A stretch of DNA of 64,000 bases, taken from assembly GCA_020060765.1 (NCBI GenBank), contig JAGUZQ010000106.1, forward strand, positions 1-64,000. The letters are read 5' to 3'. A model generated the notes under the pieces. The model was not told the DNA's origin, ran no database searches, and worked only from the letters and a program-made list of their open reading frames with translations. Within the stretch, counting starts at the first letter, position 1. Each line of letters opens with the position of its first letter. This DNA is from Planctomycetota bacterium (GTDB taxonomy: Bacteria > Planctomycetota > SZUA-567). Positions 1 to 9,195 of the stretch are shown one piece after another. The position numbers and the translations under genes were made by a program.

Positions 1-64
1 ATTAATACGCCCAAGTGGCATCTACACTTTACCGTGAAAGCTTCATTGAAGGGCAAAACAAGTT

Positions 65-89
65 CCCTCGCCCCCTGAGGGGGAGAGGG
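65..89. terminator. GC-rich hairpin upstream of the mannosidase gene
   Basis: CCCTC (65-69) pairs with GAGGG (85-89) and CCCCC (71-75) pairs with GGGGG (79-83), with one G/A mismatch and a three-base loop. It is followed by GGGATTTTAATT. It could terminate transcription entering from the left or be a copy of a dispersed palindromic repeat. The rest of positions 1-214 shows nothing else I can name. Confidence 0.45.
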
Positions 90-214
90 GGATTTTAATT
101 CGATAGCCCTGCCTCTAACCCACAATTTTCCAGACAGTTCTTTACAAACGCCTGCCTGCCGGTATGATTTTGCCGTGTAAAAATTTTTACCCTCTGGCTG
201 ACAAGCGAGAACCC

Positions 215-2461
215 ATGCCTTCCCGAAAACTGCATATCATAACCAATTCCCACATCGACCCGATCTGGATCTGGAACCGCTCCTCCGGGCGCTGCTCGTG
301 GAACAACACCATCGCCACCGTGGTCAGGATGATGAAGCTTTATCCGGAATTGAAGTTTAGTTGTTCGGCCTCCACCCTGTACCGCTGGATCGAGGAAACC
401 GACCCGCGCCTGTTCCGGGACATCTCCGCTTTAGTCGGCGAGAAACGCTGGGAAGTGGTCGGCGGCTGGGAGGTGCAGTCAGACGCGATTATCAGCCGGA
501 CGGAACCGCTCTTGCGGCAGGCACAACACGGCAAGCGCTATTTCCAGGACAGGTTCGGCGTTGACGTGAAAACCGCCTACAACGTGGACGCGTTCGGCCA
601 CAGCGCGGGTCTGCCGAAAATTCTCCGCGCCTCCGGGTTCGAGCATTACGTCTACATGCGCGGCCAGGAAACGCCGGGGCTGTTCCGCTGGAAAGCCGAC
701 GACGGCTCCAGCGTCACGGCACTGCATATCGAATCCTACGGGATAGGCGCCCATCTCGACCAGAAGGGTTTTGTCGACCGCATCCGCCGACACTGGGAGA
801 CCGGGCTGCCCGAGCAGGTTGTTTTCATGGGAGTCGGCGACCACGGCGGCGGCATTTTCCAACGCCACATGGAATGGCTGCGCGAAGCTTCCGGGGAATT
901 CCCGCTGGTCTTCTCGACACTGGAGGAATATTTCGCGGCGGTCAGTAACACCGATATTCCCGAGTTGAGCGGCGAAATGGGTCCCGCTTTCCGCGGCTGT
1001 TACTCCGCCTGCCACCAGGTCAAGCACAAGATAGCGCGCGCGCTGGAAAAAATGCTCAAAGCCGAAACTCTCGGCGTCGACGCAGCCGAACTGGACGCAG
1101 CGTGGAAGGAACTGCTGTTCAATCATTTTCACGACATCCTGCCCGGCACCAGCGTCCGTGAGGCTTTCGAACGCGACATCTTCCCCGGCCTGGGTCTGGT
1201 CGAGCACACCGCCAACGCGCTGATCGACAGGGAGCTATGTCGGAGAAACGCCGCAGTCGACACCTCGTTCATGCCCGAGGGCGGAATCCAGGTCTGGAAC
1301 CCGCACCTGTTCCCGGCAAAGGGAATTGTCTCATTCGACGGCTTTACCGATCCCAACAATACCGGCGGAGAGTTCAGCGTTTTGCAAGACCGGGACGGAA
1401 AGAAAATTCCGTTGCAGCTTCTGCCTCCGGCCACCTCCTACGGCCCCTTCGGCGACGCCTGGGGCAGGATGACGGCAGTGGTCGAACTGCCTGCCTCAAG
1501 CGAGTGCTATCTCGCCTACGGCAAAACCGGGAAAGCTTTTCCAAACGTTGGCTTTGAAAAACAGCGGCAGCTTTTACAGCAGCTTTCCTTCGCGGTTTTT
1601 TATGACAACAGCTGCACCTGGGGCTTTAACCTCGAAGCTTTCAAACAGGTGATTGCCACGCTGGAACCGGTTTCGGTGACTGAATACGCCGACGGGCCGG
1701 TGTGCAGCATCCTGCGCGCGGAATATCATTACCAAGACTCGGAGATAATCCTGGATCTGGTCTCATATCGCGATATCGAGGAAACGCAACTGCGCCTGCG
1801 GCTAGACTGGCACGAGATCAATTGCTGCCTGAAACTGGTTCTGGCTCACCAGCTTGCCGACGCGGTTTTCATGACCGGCGCCAGCGCCAGCCTGACCGAA
1901 CGCATGGCCTGCAAACCCGCGTCCTCCCGCCAGTGGATTGACGGGAAAAGAGTTTTCCTGCAACCGGCCAGCAGCGAGCGCCCGTTTATCGACTGGTGCG
2001 CCGTTTCCTCCGATAATCGCCAGGCCGGATTTTACGCCGCTGACCTTCACTCCTGCGACCACGCCGAGGGGGCGCTGCGCCTGACCCTGCTGCGCCCGAC
2101 GCTGCATGCCGACCACGCGCCGTTCACGCCTGCCACCGAGGACGGCTGGATGGAACAGGGACTGACCTGGCTGGATTTCTGGCATTTCGATCTTGCTACC
2201 GACCGGGCGGAAATCCCGCACCACGCTTCCGCGAGGCTGTTCAACGCCGAAACGCACGAAGTGACCACGCACGAGGCAGGCGATCCCTACCCGGAAAAAA
2301 TGCCGGTAGTCAAACTGTCGTCAAGGCGAGTGACGGCGACGATAAACCGGTCAGAGGCTCACGCCTGCAACTACGGAAACGAAACAGAGACTGTGACTAT
2401 CGGCAACCGCGAGTTCCCGCTGCCCGCCAAGGCGCTGCGGATAATTCCCTTGCCGGAATGA
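215..2461 (+). CDS. GH38 family alpha-mannosidase
   Basis: About 748 residues. The N-terminal catalytic domain carries the GH38 metal motif NSHIDPIW (His13 and Asp15), the nucleophile region NVDAFGHS (Asp125) and the third metal motif HFHDILPGT (near residue 304). The rest is the beta-rich C-terminal part usual for the family. In this family a zinc-dependent retaining enzyme releases terminal alpha-mannose. There is no signal peptide, so a cytoplasmic role on imported mannosides is likely. An in-frame ATG at 164 would add 17 residues; I prefer 215 because family homology begins directly after it, but neither start has a strong ribosome binding site. The gene stands alone and ends 5 bp from the convergent neighbour. 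Family is clear; the substrate is not. Confidence 0.9.
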   Translation: MPSRKLHIITNSHIDPIWIWNRSSGRCSWNNTIATVVRMMKLYPELKFSCSASTLYRWIEETDPRLFRDISALVGEKRWEVVGGWEVQSDAIISRTEPLLRQAQHGKRYFQDRFGVDVKTAYNVDAFGHSAGLPKILRASGFEHYVYMRGQETPGLFRWKADDGSSVTALHIESYGIGAHLDQKGFVDRIRRHWETGLPEQVVFMGVGDHGGGIFQRHMEWLREASGEFPLVFSTLEEYFAAVSNTDIPELSGEMGPAFRGCYSACHQVKHKIARALEKMLKAETLGVDAAELDAAWKELLFNHFHDILPGTSVREAFERDIFPGLGLVEHTANALIDRELCRRNAAVDTSFMPEGGIQVWNPHLFPAKGIVSFDGFTDPNNTGGEFSVLQDRDGKKIPLQLLPPATSYGPFGDAWGRMTAVVELPASSECYLAYGKTGKAFPNVGFEKQRQLLQQLSFAVFYDNSCTWGFNLEAFKQVIATLEPVSVTEYADGPVCSILRAEYHYQDSEIILDLVSYRDIEETQLRLRLDWHEINCCLKLVLAHQLADAVFMTGASASLTERMACKPASSRQWIDGKRVFLQPASSERPFIDWCAVSSDNRQAGFYAADLHSCDHAEGALRLTLLRPTLHADHAPFTPATEDGWMEQGLTWLDFWHFDLATDRAEIPHHASARLFNAETHEVTTHEAGDPYPEKMPVVKLSSRRVTATINRSEAHACNYGNETETVTIGNREFPLPAKALRIIPLPE

Positions 2462-2466
2462 AAAAG

Positions 2467-3720
2467 TCAGAAGCCTTTTTTCATGTCCGTTGAGCCGCCG
2501 CTGCTGAAATCGGCATATCCTCTTCTCGTCACCGTTCCGTCGAGATAGGCAATGTTTGCGTACATCCCCCCGCCATGCCGGGTGAAGTTGATGAAGTCGA
2601 CATATCCCAAAGCGTACGTGGTCTTCATTTTATTATCGGCAAAGAGAATCGCGACGCTTGGGGTATGCACAGCGCTGCGGCGTTTGATGTAATCCGCTTT
2701 GACTGCGATAGGACTGTAGTCGCCGGTAAGCCAGGTGTTGACGCCGTAGTGGGTGTAGGAATACAGCCCGACATGGTAGTCGCCAAAACCAACCGGTTCC
2801 GACGGGCACATGAAACTATCGGGATAGGTAAACCCGTAATCGAGCGGGCCGACCTTTCCTGCCAGCATGTTGAAGGTATGATGCCAGGCGCTGTAGCCGA
2901 AGATGAGCCAGTCGTTGTAGTCGTCGGAATACTGCGAGGAGGCGAGCCAGAGCTGGCGCATCTGGCTGGAGCATTTCAGATCGCGCGCGGCGCTGAGTGC
3001 GCGCCCCAGCGTCGGCAGCAACATGGCCGAAAGTATGCTGAGAATGGCAATGACCACCAGCAGCTCCACCAGCGTGAAACCGGCGCGCGAACGCAAGCCA
3101 TATCTTTCACGCCGCATCGGCGGCAGGCGGTGCTCCGCCTCCCCTGCCCTACCCTCCGGCACCGGCAGACCCGCGCCGCGCAACTCGCCCGGCGTCACCT
3201 GGTTTCTCTGCAAGGCTTTCGCAATGATTCTTTCCACGCGCTGCTCCTCCTGCGGCAATTCAGACAAATCCAGCAGAGACTGCAAAACGGTTGTTACCCG
3301 CAAAGTCCCCTGCCATTCCCACTGTTCCTTCAACAGATAGCGCTTATGCAGGCGGCATTCGGCGGACGCGCTTTTCTGGAACACTCGCGGCTCGACCGTC
3401 AAGTCCACCGGCGCACACCCGTCGTCGGCCAGCAATCCGTGCAGGCATAGCGCGCTGGCATGGCTGATAACGGCCTGCGCCCTGCCCTTGCGGTCGCAAC
3501 TCCACAGCGACCAGCGCACGCAGCGCGACTGCAGATCGTCGCCATGCCCCGGCAGTCGGTAGATGCCCCGCTCCACACGCTCCCACGAATCGATGGAAGC
3601 CAGCGCCGCCTGTTGCGCGCTTGACAAACCCGCCTCCCGCGCCTGCGAGGCGGTAAGATATCCCGCCTGCCGCGCGGCGTATTGCCTGATGGCCGAACCT
3701 AGTTCCTCGCCCGCTTTCAT
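2467..3720 (-). CDS. AbiEi-like winged-helix domain fused to a prepilin-like protein
   Basis: 417 residues from the ATG at 3720, one base after the TAA of the upstream glycosidase gene, with AAGG about 9 nt before it; a longer frame to 3825 lies inside that gene and is rejected. Residues 1 to about 185 look like the N-terminal winged helix plus following domain of AbiEi-type antitoxins and regulators: GYLTASQAREAG, then WERVERGIYRLPG, then SHASALCLHGL. From residue 202 (MRRERYGLRSRAG) comes a complete type III prepilin signal: basic stretch, G214|F215, FTLVELL with Glu at +5, a hydrophobic helix, then a pilin-like domain ending in a variant of the H-X9-DG motif (His, 11 residues, LDG). No frameshift or stop separates the parts. 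An internal start at Met202 is possible, but no good ribosome binding site precedes it. The combination is unusual. Confidence 0.85.
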   Translation of the reverse strand: MKAGEELGSAIRQYAARQAGYLTASQAREAGLSSAQQAALASIDSWERVERGIYRLPGHGDDLQSRCVRWSLWSCDRKGRAQAVISHASALCLHGLLADDGCAPVDLTVEPRVFQKSASAECRLHKRYLLKEQWEWQGTLRVTTVLQSLLDLSELPQEEQRVERIIAKALQRNQVTPGELRGAGLPVPEGRAGEAEHRLPPMRRERYGLRSRAGFTLVELLVVIAILSILSAMLLPTLGRALSAARDLKCSSQMRQLWLASSQYSDDYNDWLIFGYSAWHHTFNMLAGKVGPLDYGFTYPDSFMCPSEPVGFGDYHVGLYSYTHYGVNTWLTGDYSPIAVKADYIKRRSAVHTPSVAILFADNKMKTTYALGYVDFINFTRHGGGMYANIAYLDGTVTRRGYADFSSGGSTDMKKGF

Positions 3721-3721
3721 T

Positions 3722-6700
3722 TTACTCTGCCTTCTGCCTGACAGCAACGTAAGCGCGGGAAGTTTTTCCCGACGCCAGTTCGCGGACAGTCGCGCTCCAG
3801 ATGCCTTCGGAGTCGTTGGTGGCAAGCCAGACCGTCTTTTTCCATTCCCCGTCGCGCGCGGCGAAATTATCGCTGTATTCGGAAACCGCCCCGTTGGCGT
3901 CGCGCAGGATAAATTCGACCGGAGTAAGTCCCTTGACCGGCTGGCCGTTTTCTCCCAGAATCCGCACGCTTATATCAAAGGCGCCGCCTATTTCCGCCTG
4001 CTCGGGGGCGGCGACGGAAAGCGAATCAATCGGCTCTTCCAGCAAAGCGAACAATCCGGCGGAGGCGGGTGCGTAATCATAAGACCAGGAAATCGCCTCG
4101 CCCTCGCGCTGGAAAGGCACGCTTTCGTGCCGGATCAGATCGTACACCGCCTTGATGTTTGCCGCGCCCGGCACGCGCACCGTCGCCGTCAGCGGCGCGC
4201 CAAGTTCGACAATCGTGCCGAATTTGCGGCCGATTTCTCCCGCAATGCGCTTGTCGTTGACGGCGTAGATAAACCGCTGCCCCTGTCCGCGGCGCTCGGT
4301 GACGATCAGCCACGGATCGGAAGCGACGGCGTTTTCCGCGATGAACGGAGCAAAGACGGAGGAAATTTCCTTCACCGTCTCCCACATTTTCGCCAGCCGC
4401 TCGTCAACCTTGACGCCGCCGCCCTTGCTCACCCCCATCCACGCCCAGTTGGGATAGATCATGTGATCCAGCGACGAGGCAAACTTTTTCACGTTCGGCA
4501 CGGCAAAGCCGAGATTATTGTCAGCCACCACCTGCCCGCCCGCTTCGGCGAAAGAGACGATTTTTTCGTGCGCGGATTTTCCTAAAACTTCGCAGAAAGG
4601 AATAAACAAAGCCTGGTAATTCGCCAAAGCGCCTTCCGCCACGTCTTCCTCGAAGACGACGTCAACCGGCAACCCGGCGCGCAGGAAAGCCTCGTGCCAG
4701 GCAGAGTAAGCCGCTTCCATACACCACTTCTTGTTGGCGTAAGCCTTGGAGAAAAGGCTGTTGGTATAGCTCACCAGGAACGCCACCTTGCGCCGGGGCA
4801 TTTCCGAAGCCGCCATCAGCACCGCGCCGTCGGGCTGCCAGATTTCTTCGTGAAGACGCTTGACCCCTTCCCACCGGTCGAGGTGGGCATGCTCCCGCAT
4901 CCAGCCTGCGTTCCAGTGCCCCACCGCCTTGACCGGGCGGCTGGCGGAGTGCAGCAGACCCAGCCTGATGATGGAAGCGGACGGGCAGAAATCCTCGTCG
5001 CCGATCACCCATTTCTTCCACAATACCTGCACGTAATTGCAGACCTGGCTGTAGCCGCTTTTCTTGCCGATAGCACGCAGCACTTCGATCTTGTAAGGCA
5101 GGGTGAGGGCGTTGGGAGCGGTGTAAGTCCAGTCCCAGGGGTTGAGCCCTTGATGACGGTCGCGAACAAAAGCCATACGCTCACACGGTTCGTGAAAAAG
5201 AAACAGGTCGGGTTTGACGGCGCGTGCGGCGTCGGCCATATCCTTGGCGAGTAAATTGAACCCTTCCCCTTTCAGCCAATACCAGCGATAGAACCGGTAA
5301 GCTTCGTTCGTTTCGTCGACCACGCCGTTTTCCGCCAGTCCAGGCAGATTTTCCGTCGGAAAACCGTACATCTTGGCATAGAGCGGTTTCGGCTCGATGC
5401 CGCATTCTTCTTTGGCGAGTTGCATCCCCAGCGGGGAGAAATCAGGTTCGTTGTGATGTTCGCTCTCGGTGTTTATGTTGAGCAACCTGAACGCCTGATA
5501 ATCCCGGAGGCTTTCGACAGCGGTCTTGATAAAGTTAAGGGAAAACTCCCGAAATCGGGGATTGCGGGGCAATACAGTGCCGGTCTTTTTGCCATCGGCG
5601 GTCTTGCCGTATAGTTCTTCCGGCCAGAATTTCCCATGCCAACTCAGCAGGTTGGGGCCAAAGACAATGCCGTATTTAAGCGCCAGGTCGTAAGAAGAAA
5701 ATAACGCCTCCTTTTTCGCGCTGCTGATTTTTTTCGCCTCCGCTTCTTCCGGAATCGGCAGCCCGTTATGCTCCCAATCCAGTTTCTGCGCGCGGCCGGG
5801 ACCACCGAAAGACATGGTAAAGCCGCGGGAAGCGTATTCCTGACGCTCCTCTTCCTTGCCGCCGCCCGCGCCGTCCCAGGTGAAGTAATTAAATCTTTCC
5901 GGATTCCAGTTGCGGGCGATGCCGATGTAGATTATCTCGCTGCGGCTCAACCCCTCGCGCGGCAACGACAGGCGGGCACGGATCATATATTCGTCACTGC
6001 GTAGCAACCGCGTATCTAGCGGGAAATTGGCGACCTGTTCTTCGCCCGGAGCTATTTTTTCAATCACCCTGTGCAAGTCCGCCACCAGCGGCTTGGCCGG
6101 GGAAGCCGCGTTGGGATTGGCGTTGAACGGAACGAATTCGACATCCAGCATCACCTGTTCGAAAGGAGCAGCGCCGTTATTCCTGATTATAAAAGGCAGG
6201 TTCATCTCGCCGGTATCGCGCAGGAAATACCTCGCCTTGCGTCCGTATGCAAAAGCGAGATCGCGGTGGAATCCCGAACGCTTTCCCTCCGAAACCAGAC
6301 GGGTCACCTTGACATTATCCATCAGTACCTTGCGCCCGATTTCGCCCAGCGCCACCGGCCCCGCGTCGAAGTCTCCCGCCGCCGCCGTCACCACCGGCTG
6401 GCCGTTCAGTGTGCCGGTAATCATGTCACCCAGAACGCTGACGCCGATAATAAAAGGAAATTTTGACAGGTCATGGTTTTCCGATTTCGCCACCACGTAG
6501 CGGACGCCGTCCTTGCAACGCACGATCTGGAGCGTATCGGTTCTGCCTGCCGTTGCCCATTCCAGCGCGTAGTAATTCTTCGGATTCTGGAAACGCGCCG
6601 CCAGAAAAACCGAACCCGCGCCGTCCTGTTCCTCGCTCATCTCGGCGCTGAAGCTGTAATCTGCCCACCACCCCTCCCCCGCCTGCGCCCAGTTTCCCAA

Positions 6701-7786
6701 GCCGTCGGGACCCTCGGAGTCGGACAGGTCGCCGAAACGTCCTCCCATAAAGCTCCATTGCTCGCCCGCGACGACTCGCCACGCTTCCTTTTCGGGATGA
6801 TCGAAATCGCTTTCCAGCAGCGTCTGTCCTTCCAGCAACTGATTGAGAGTCTTGGCCGCGTTTCCGCCGCCGGGTGCGCCGCCGGTTTCCGACGTCAGGT
6901 CGACTCCGGCTGGAAGAGTGGTAGCCAGCCTCGTCAGCGACCCGCCCTTCAAATCCGCCACCAACAACACGCCGGTACGGGCAGGATAGAGCTTGCCTTT
7001 GGAAATTCGCCAGGTCTTAAAGGAATTTTCGCAATCGCCGGTAATGGCAATCGTCGTGCTCCAGGAAAGCCCGCGCCGGTCCTGGTCGAAGGTAACCGGG
7101 AAAGAGGTCTTGCCGTCGATGCGGATGGCTTTGCCGGTTTTGGCGTCTGTCAACGACAGGTTCATCTCGTCATATTGCGCCGAGGTGTTGACCGCCACGC
7201 GCAACTCATCGCCATAAGAAATATATCCGTGACCCGGTTGACCTTCCGGCTGGTTGTCGATGTGCGTAATTTGAAGATGGTCGTTGTCACCTGAAGTCTG
7301 ACGCATCCAGTCGATCCGCGTTTCCTCGCCCGGCTGATTTCCATCCGGCCCGACCACCATCAATGAAAGACAGAAATCACCCTTGGGTCGCGCGAAACCT
7401 CCCTGCCTCAGATCAAGACTTAGCAGACATGGCCCCTTTACGCCGGACGCCAACTCACCGCCGCCCGTGGAGGCGTTACCGAAGCCGATCACTCCGGGCG
7501 CATCCAACAATAACGCCTGAAAATACGGCGCTTTTTCCAAGTCATAAGAAATATAACGCTGCGCCGAGCCCCAACTCCTCTGCCCGATTTCCCGGATCGA
7601 CACCACCCCATCCTTCACCGTCAACGCCACACTCTGCGGATTTCCTTGTCCCCATCCGTCGTGACGATTGTCGTTTAGCTGCAAAATATTGAAATCTTCG
7701 CGCCAGGTTTCATCTTCACCAGCTAAAATAGCGCTGCATATGAACAATGACAGGATAAGCATGATTCCGGCGCGCGCATTTGACAT
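3722..7786 (-). CDS. Large secreted GH42-like beta-galactosidase-type glycosidase
   Basis: 1354 residues with a signal peptide (about residues 1-22, ending ILAG). Two concanavalin/LamG-like beta-sandwich regions follow (about 30-250 and 315-500), then a beta domain. A (beta/alpha)8-like region of clan GH-A type spans about 630-1010 and includes NTESEHHNEPDF and FLFHEPCERM, whose glutamates are candidate acid/base and nucleophile. A flavodoxin-like region resembling the GH42 trimerisation domain (about 1040-1200, AFLVSYTNSLFS to GGQVVADNN) and a C-terminal beta-sandwich complete it. The ribosome binding site AGAGGAG lies just before the ATG. It is the first gene of an operon with the AbiEi-pseudopilin fusion. 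The family link is by architecture and the substrate is unknown; the double carbohydrate-binding-like N-terminus suggests a polymeric glycan. Confidence 0.7.
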   Translation of the reverse strand: MSNARAGIMLILSLFICSAILAGEDETWREDFNILQLNDNRHDGWGQGNPQSVALTVKDGVVSIREIGQRSWGSAQRYISYDLEKAPYFQALLLDAPGVIGFGNASTGGGELASGVKGPCLLSLDLRQGGFARPKGDFCLSLMVVGPDGNQPGEETRIDWMRQTSGDNDHLQITHIDNQPEGQPGHGYISYGDELRVAVNTSAQYDEMNLSLTDAKTGKAIRIDGKTSFPVTFDQDRRGLSWSTTIAITGDCENSFKTWRISKGKLYPARTGVLLVADLKGGSLTRLATTLPAGVDLTSETGGAPGGGNAAKTLNQLLEGQTLLESDFDHPEKEAWRVVAGEQWSFMGGRFGDLSDSEGPDGLGNWAQAGEGWWADYSFSAEMSEEQDGAGSVFLAARFQNPKNYYALEWATAGRTDTLQIVRCKDGVRYVVAKSENHDLSKFPFIIGVSVLGDMITGTLNGQPVVTAAAGDFDAGPVALGEIGRKVLMDNVKVTRLVSEGKRSGFHRDLAFAYGRKARYFLRDTGEMNLPFIIRNNGAAPFEQVMLDVEFVPFNANPNAASPAKPLVADLHRVIEKIAPGEEQVANFPLDTRLLRSDEYMIRARLSLPREGLSRSEIIYIGIARNWNPERFNYFTWDGAGGGKEEERQEYASRGFTMSFGGPGRAQKLDWEHNGLPIPEEAEAKKISSAKKEALFSSYDLALKYGIVFGPNLLSWHGKFWPEELYGKTADGKKTGTVLPRNPRFREFSLNFIKTAVESLRDYQAFRLLNINTESEHHNEPDFSPLGMQLAKEECGIEPKPLYAKMYGFPTENLPGLAENGVVDETNEAYRFYRWYWLKGEGFNLLAKDMADAARAVKPDLFLFHEPCERMAFVRDRHQGLNPWDWTYTAPNALTLPYKIEVLRAIGKKSGYSQVCNYVQVLWKKWVIGDEDFCPSASIIRLGLLHSASRPVKAVGHWNAGWMREHAHLDRWEGVKRLHEEIWQPDGAVLMAASEMPRRKVAFLVSYTNSLFSKAYANKKWCMEAAYSAWHEAFLRAGLPVDVVFEEDVAEGALANYQALFIPFCEVLGKSAHEKIVSFAEAGGQVVADNNLGFAVPNVKKFASSLDHMIYPNWAWMGVSKGGGVKVDERLAKMWETVKEISSVFAPFIAENAVASDPWLIVTERRGQGQRFIYAVNDKRIAGEIGRKFGTIVELGAPLTATVRVPGAANIKAVYDLIRHESVPFQREGEAISWSYDYAPASAGLFALLEEPIDSLSVAAPEQAEIGGAFDISVRILGENGQPVKGLTPVEFILRDANGAVSEYSDNFAARDGEWKKTVWLATNDSEGIWSATVRELASGKTSRAYVAVRQKAE

Positions 7787-7850
7787 GGAGTTTCTCCTCT
7801 TTTAACAACGGCTGAGTCTGGTTTACAACGCTTGCGAAAAACTTACAGAC

Positions 7851-7878
7851 AGCATATCCCATGGTTTCCCAGTTGCAA
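7851..7878 (-). promoter_or_regulatory. Candidate sigma-70 promoter for the glycosidase operon
   Basis: On the minus strand TTGCAA (7878-7873), a 16-nt spacer and TATGCT (7856-7851) give a moderate sigma-70-like match. The predicted 5' leader is about 58 nt before the ATG at 7786. Found by eye only. Confidence 0.4.
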
Positions 7879-8311
7879 CCCAGCCGCCGACAATAAATCA
7901 ATCGTATATTTAATATATTATAAACAAAGCACTTATATACATAAAACAATATATTAAAGTACTCTACCAAATGACAACTCGCGCTTCAGATTTATCTGGC
8001 CATCAACTGACCATCAACAATACCTCATCTGAGTATTTCTCAAAAGATGACTTTATCCGCCTACAATATATATAATTTGACCAAAATATAAGAACCTACA
8101 TGAAGTGCGACAGCACAATTAACCAACTGATACTCCTGCCGCATGGAGCTATAATAGCAATCCATGAATGACAACGAAAAGCAAGATCAAGCAGAATCCG
8201 AACAACAAAAAGCAAAATTCAGCAGTACAGACAAGACCCAAACTTACCAATGGTCTATTTTTCATCTTGGATGGTTTTTCAAACTTTTTATCCATTTTTT
8301 TCCTGCTTTAC
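7879..8311. other. AT-rich divergent intergenic region
   Basis: This is the regulatory gap between the divergent glycosidase operon and the IclR gene. It is markedly AT-rich (for example around 7895-7960) compared with the GC-rich genes on both sides. A 69-codon frame at 8164-8373 overlaps the IclR promoter and is probably not a gene. I see no clear operator palindrome. Confidence 0.5.
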
Positions 8312-8340
8312 TTGACATAGATGAATTTATGCGGTATTTA
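8312..8340 (+). promoter_or_regulatory. Strong sigma-70-like promoter for the IclR gene
   Basis: TTGACA (8312-8317), a 17-nt spacer and TATTTA (8335-8340). The predicted transcription start near 8347 would exclude the TTG start at 8346 and favours ATG 8370 or 8379. Confidence 0.65.
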
Positions 8341-8369
8341 TTAAATTGCGAAGCGCAAATTACGGATGG

Positions 8370-9140
8370 ATGAAAACGATGCCTGGAAACGATCTGGTTC
8401 AGTCTCTTACCCGGGGTTTGGATATCCTCGCCTTGCTGGCGAAGGCCGAGGGGGGGATGCGGATCAAGGATATCTCCGCGCAGTTGGAACTGAACGCCAC
8501 CACCGTGCACAACCTGGTGCGCACATTGCGCGCCAAGGACTTCGTCAGACAAGAAAACAGCTCGACTATATATAGTATAGGCCCCAGGTTGGCGGAGCTG
8601 GCGGAAATGCGCCAGCAAAAGCCTTTTATCAAACGCGCCGAAGAAGCGATGAAATGCCTGTCTGAAACTTTGCCGGGAGCGACGGTGATTTTCGCGGAAC
8701 CGGCGGACAGCGAGGTAATGGTGAGGCGGCGCATGAGTGCCGACCGCCCCGGCGAGATGCAATCGCCGGAGGGATTGACCTTTACCGTATATTGCAGCGC
8801 CTCCGGATTGGCGATGCTGGCTTTCGGTCGGGAGGATCAGATTCTGTCCCTGCGCCAGCGCCACCCGCTGCTGGAGGAAGGGGCGCCGCTGTGGGCTTCA
8901 CCAGAAAAGCTGGAAGCCTATCTGGAAGACGCGCGCCGCAAAGGTTATGCCCTGCATCCCCACGCAAACGATAAAAACTTTACGCTGGCGATGCCGGTTT
9001 ACGGCAGGGAAGCGCTGCTGGCGGCCGCGCTGGGAATCAGTCTGACTTCCGCCAACGCCATCCCGGATACTGACAGGGAGGAAGTGATGAAAGCCTTGTC
9101 CGACGCGACGCAGTCGCTGTCGGCGTCGCAGTCGAAATAA
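8370..9140 (+). CDS. IclR family transcriptional regulator
   Basis: 256 residues from ATG 8370; ATG 8379 is an alternative three codons in. The N-terminal winged helix-turn-helix is typical of IclR (SLTRGLDILALLAKAEGG, then IKDISAQLELNATTVHNLV). The C-terminal effector domain covers about residues 80-250. IclR proteins bind a small carbon compound and repress or activate adjacent catabolic genes. The gene lies 55 bp upstream of the QueG-like gene on the same strand, so it probably controls that set and perhaps the divergent glycosidase operon. The ligand cannot be told from sequence. Confidence 0.9.
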   Translation: MKTMPGNDLVQSLTRGLDILALLAKAEGGMRIKDISAQLELNATTVHNLVRTLRAKDFVRQENSSTIYSIGPRLAELAEMRQQKPFIKRAEEAMKCLSETLPGATVIFAEPADSEVMVRRRMSADRPGEMQSPEGLTFTVYCSASGLAMLAFGREDQILSLRQRHPLLEEGAPLWASPEKLEAYLEDARRKGYALHPHANDKNFTLAMPVYGREALLAAALGISLTSANAIPDTDREEVMKALSDATQSLSASQSK

Positions 9141-9195
9141 AAAACTTCTTTTTCGTTTTTTTGTAAACGCAACCACTATTCAACAGGAGAAAAAA

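Noticed and set aside
479-1207. Long antisense frame in the mannosidase gene
   Set aside because: A GC-rich shadow frame; the plus-strand frame has all GH38 motifs.
2461-2500. Shared terminator between the convergent genes
   Set aside because: The A/T-rich hairpin is weak and lies within the coding end of the pseudopilin gene.
3718-3825. Extended N-terminus of the AbiEi-pseudopilin gene
   Set aside because: The extra 35 codons lie inside the upstream glycosidase gene; the ATG at 3720 follows its stop directly.
7879-8163. CRISPR, tRNA or riboswitch in the AT-rich gap
   Set aside because: No direct repeats, cloverleaf or known riboswitch core found by eye.
8164-8373. 69-codon frame upstream of the IclR gene
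   Set aside because: It spans the promoter (8312-8340), has no ribosome binding site and low-quality composition; it ends inside the IclR start.
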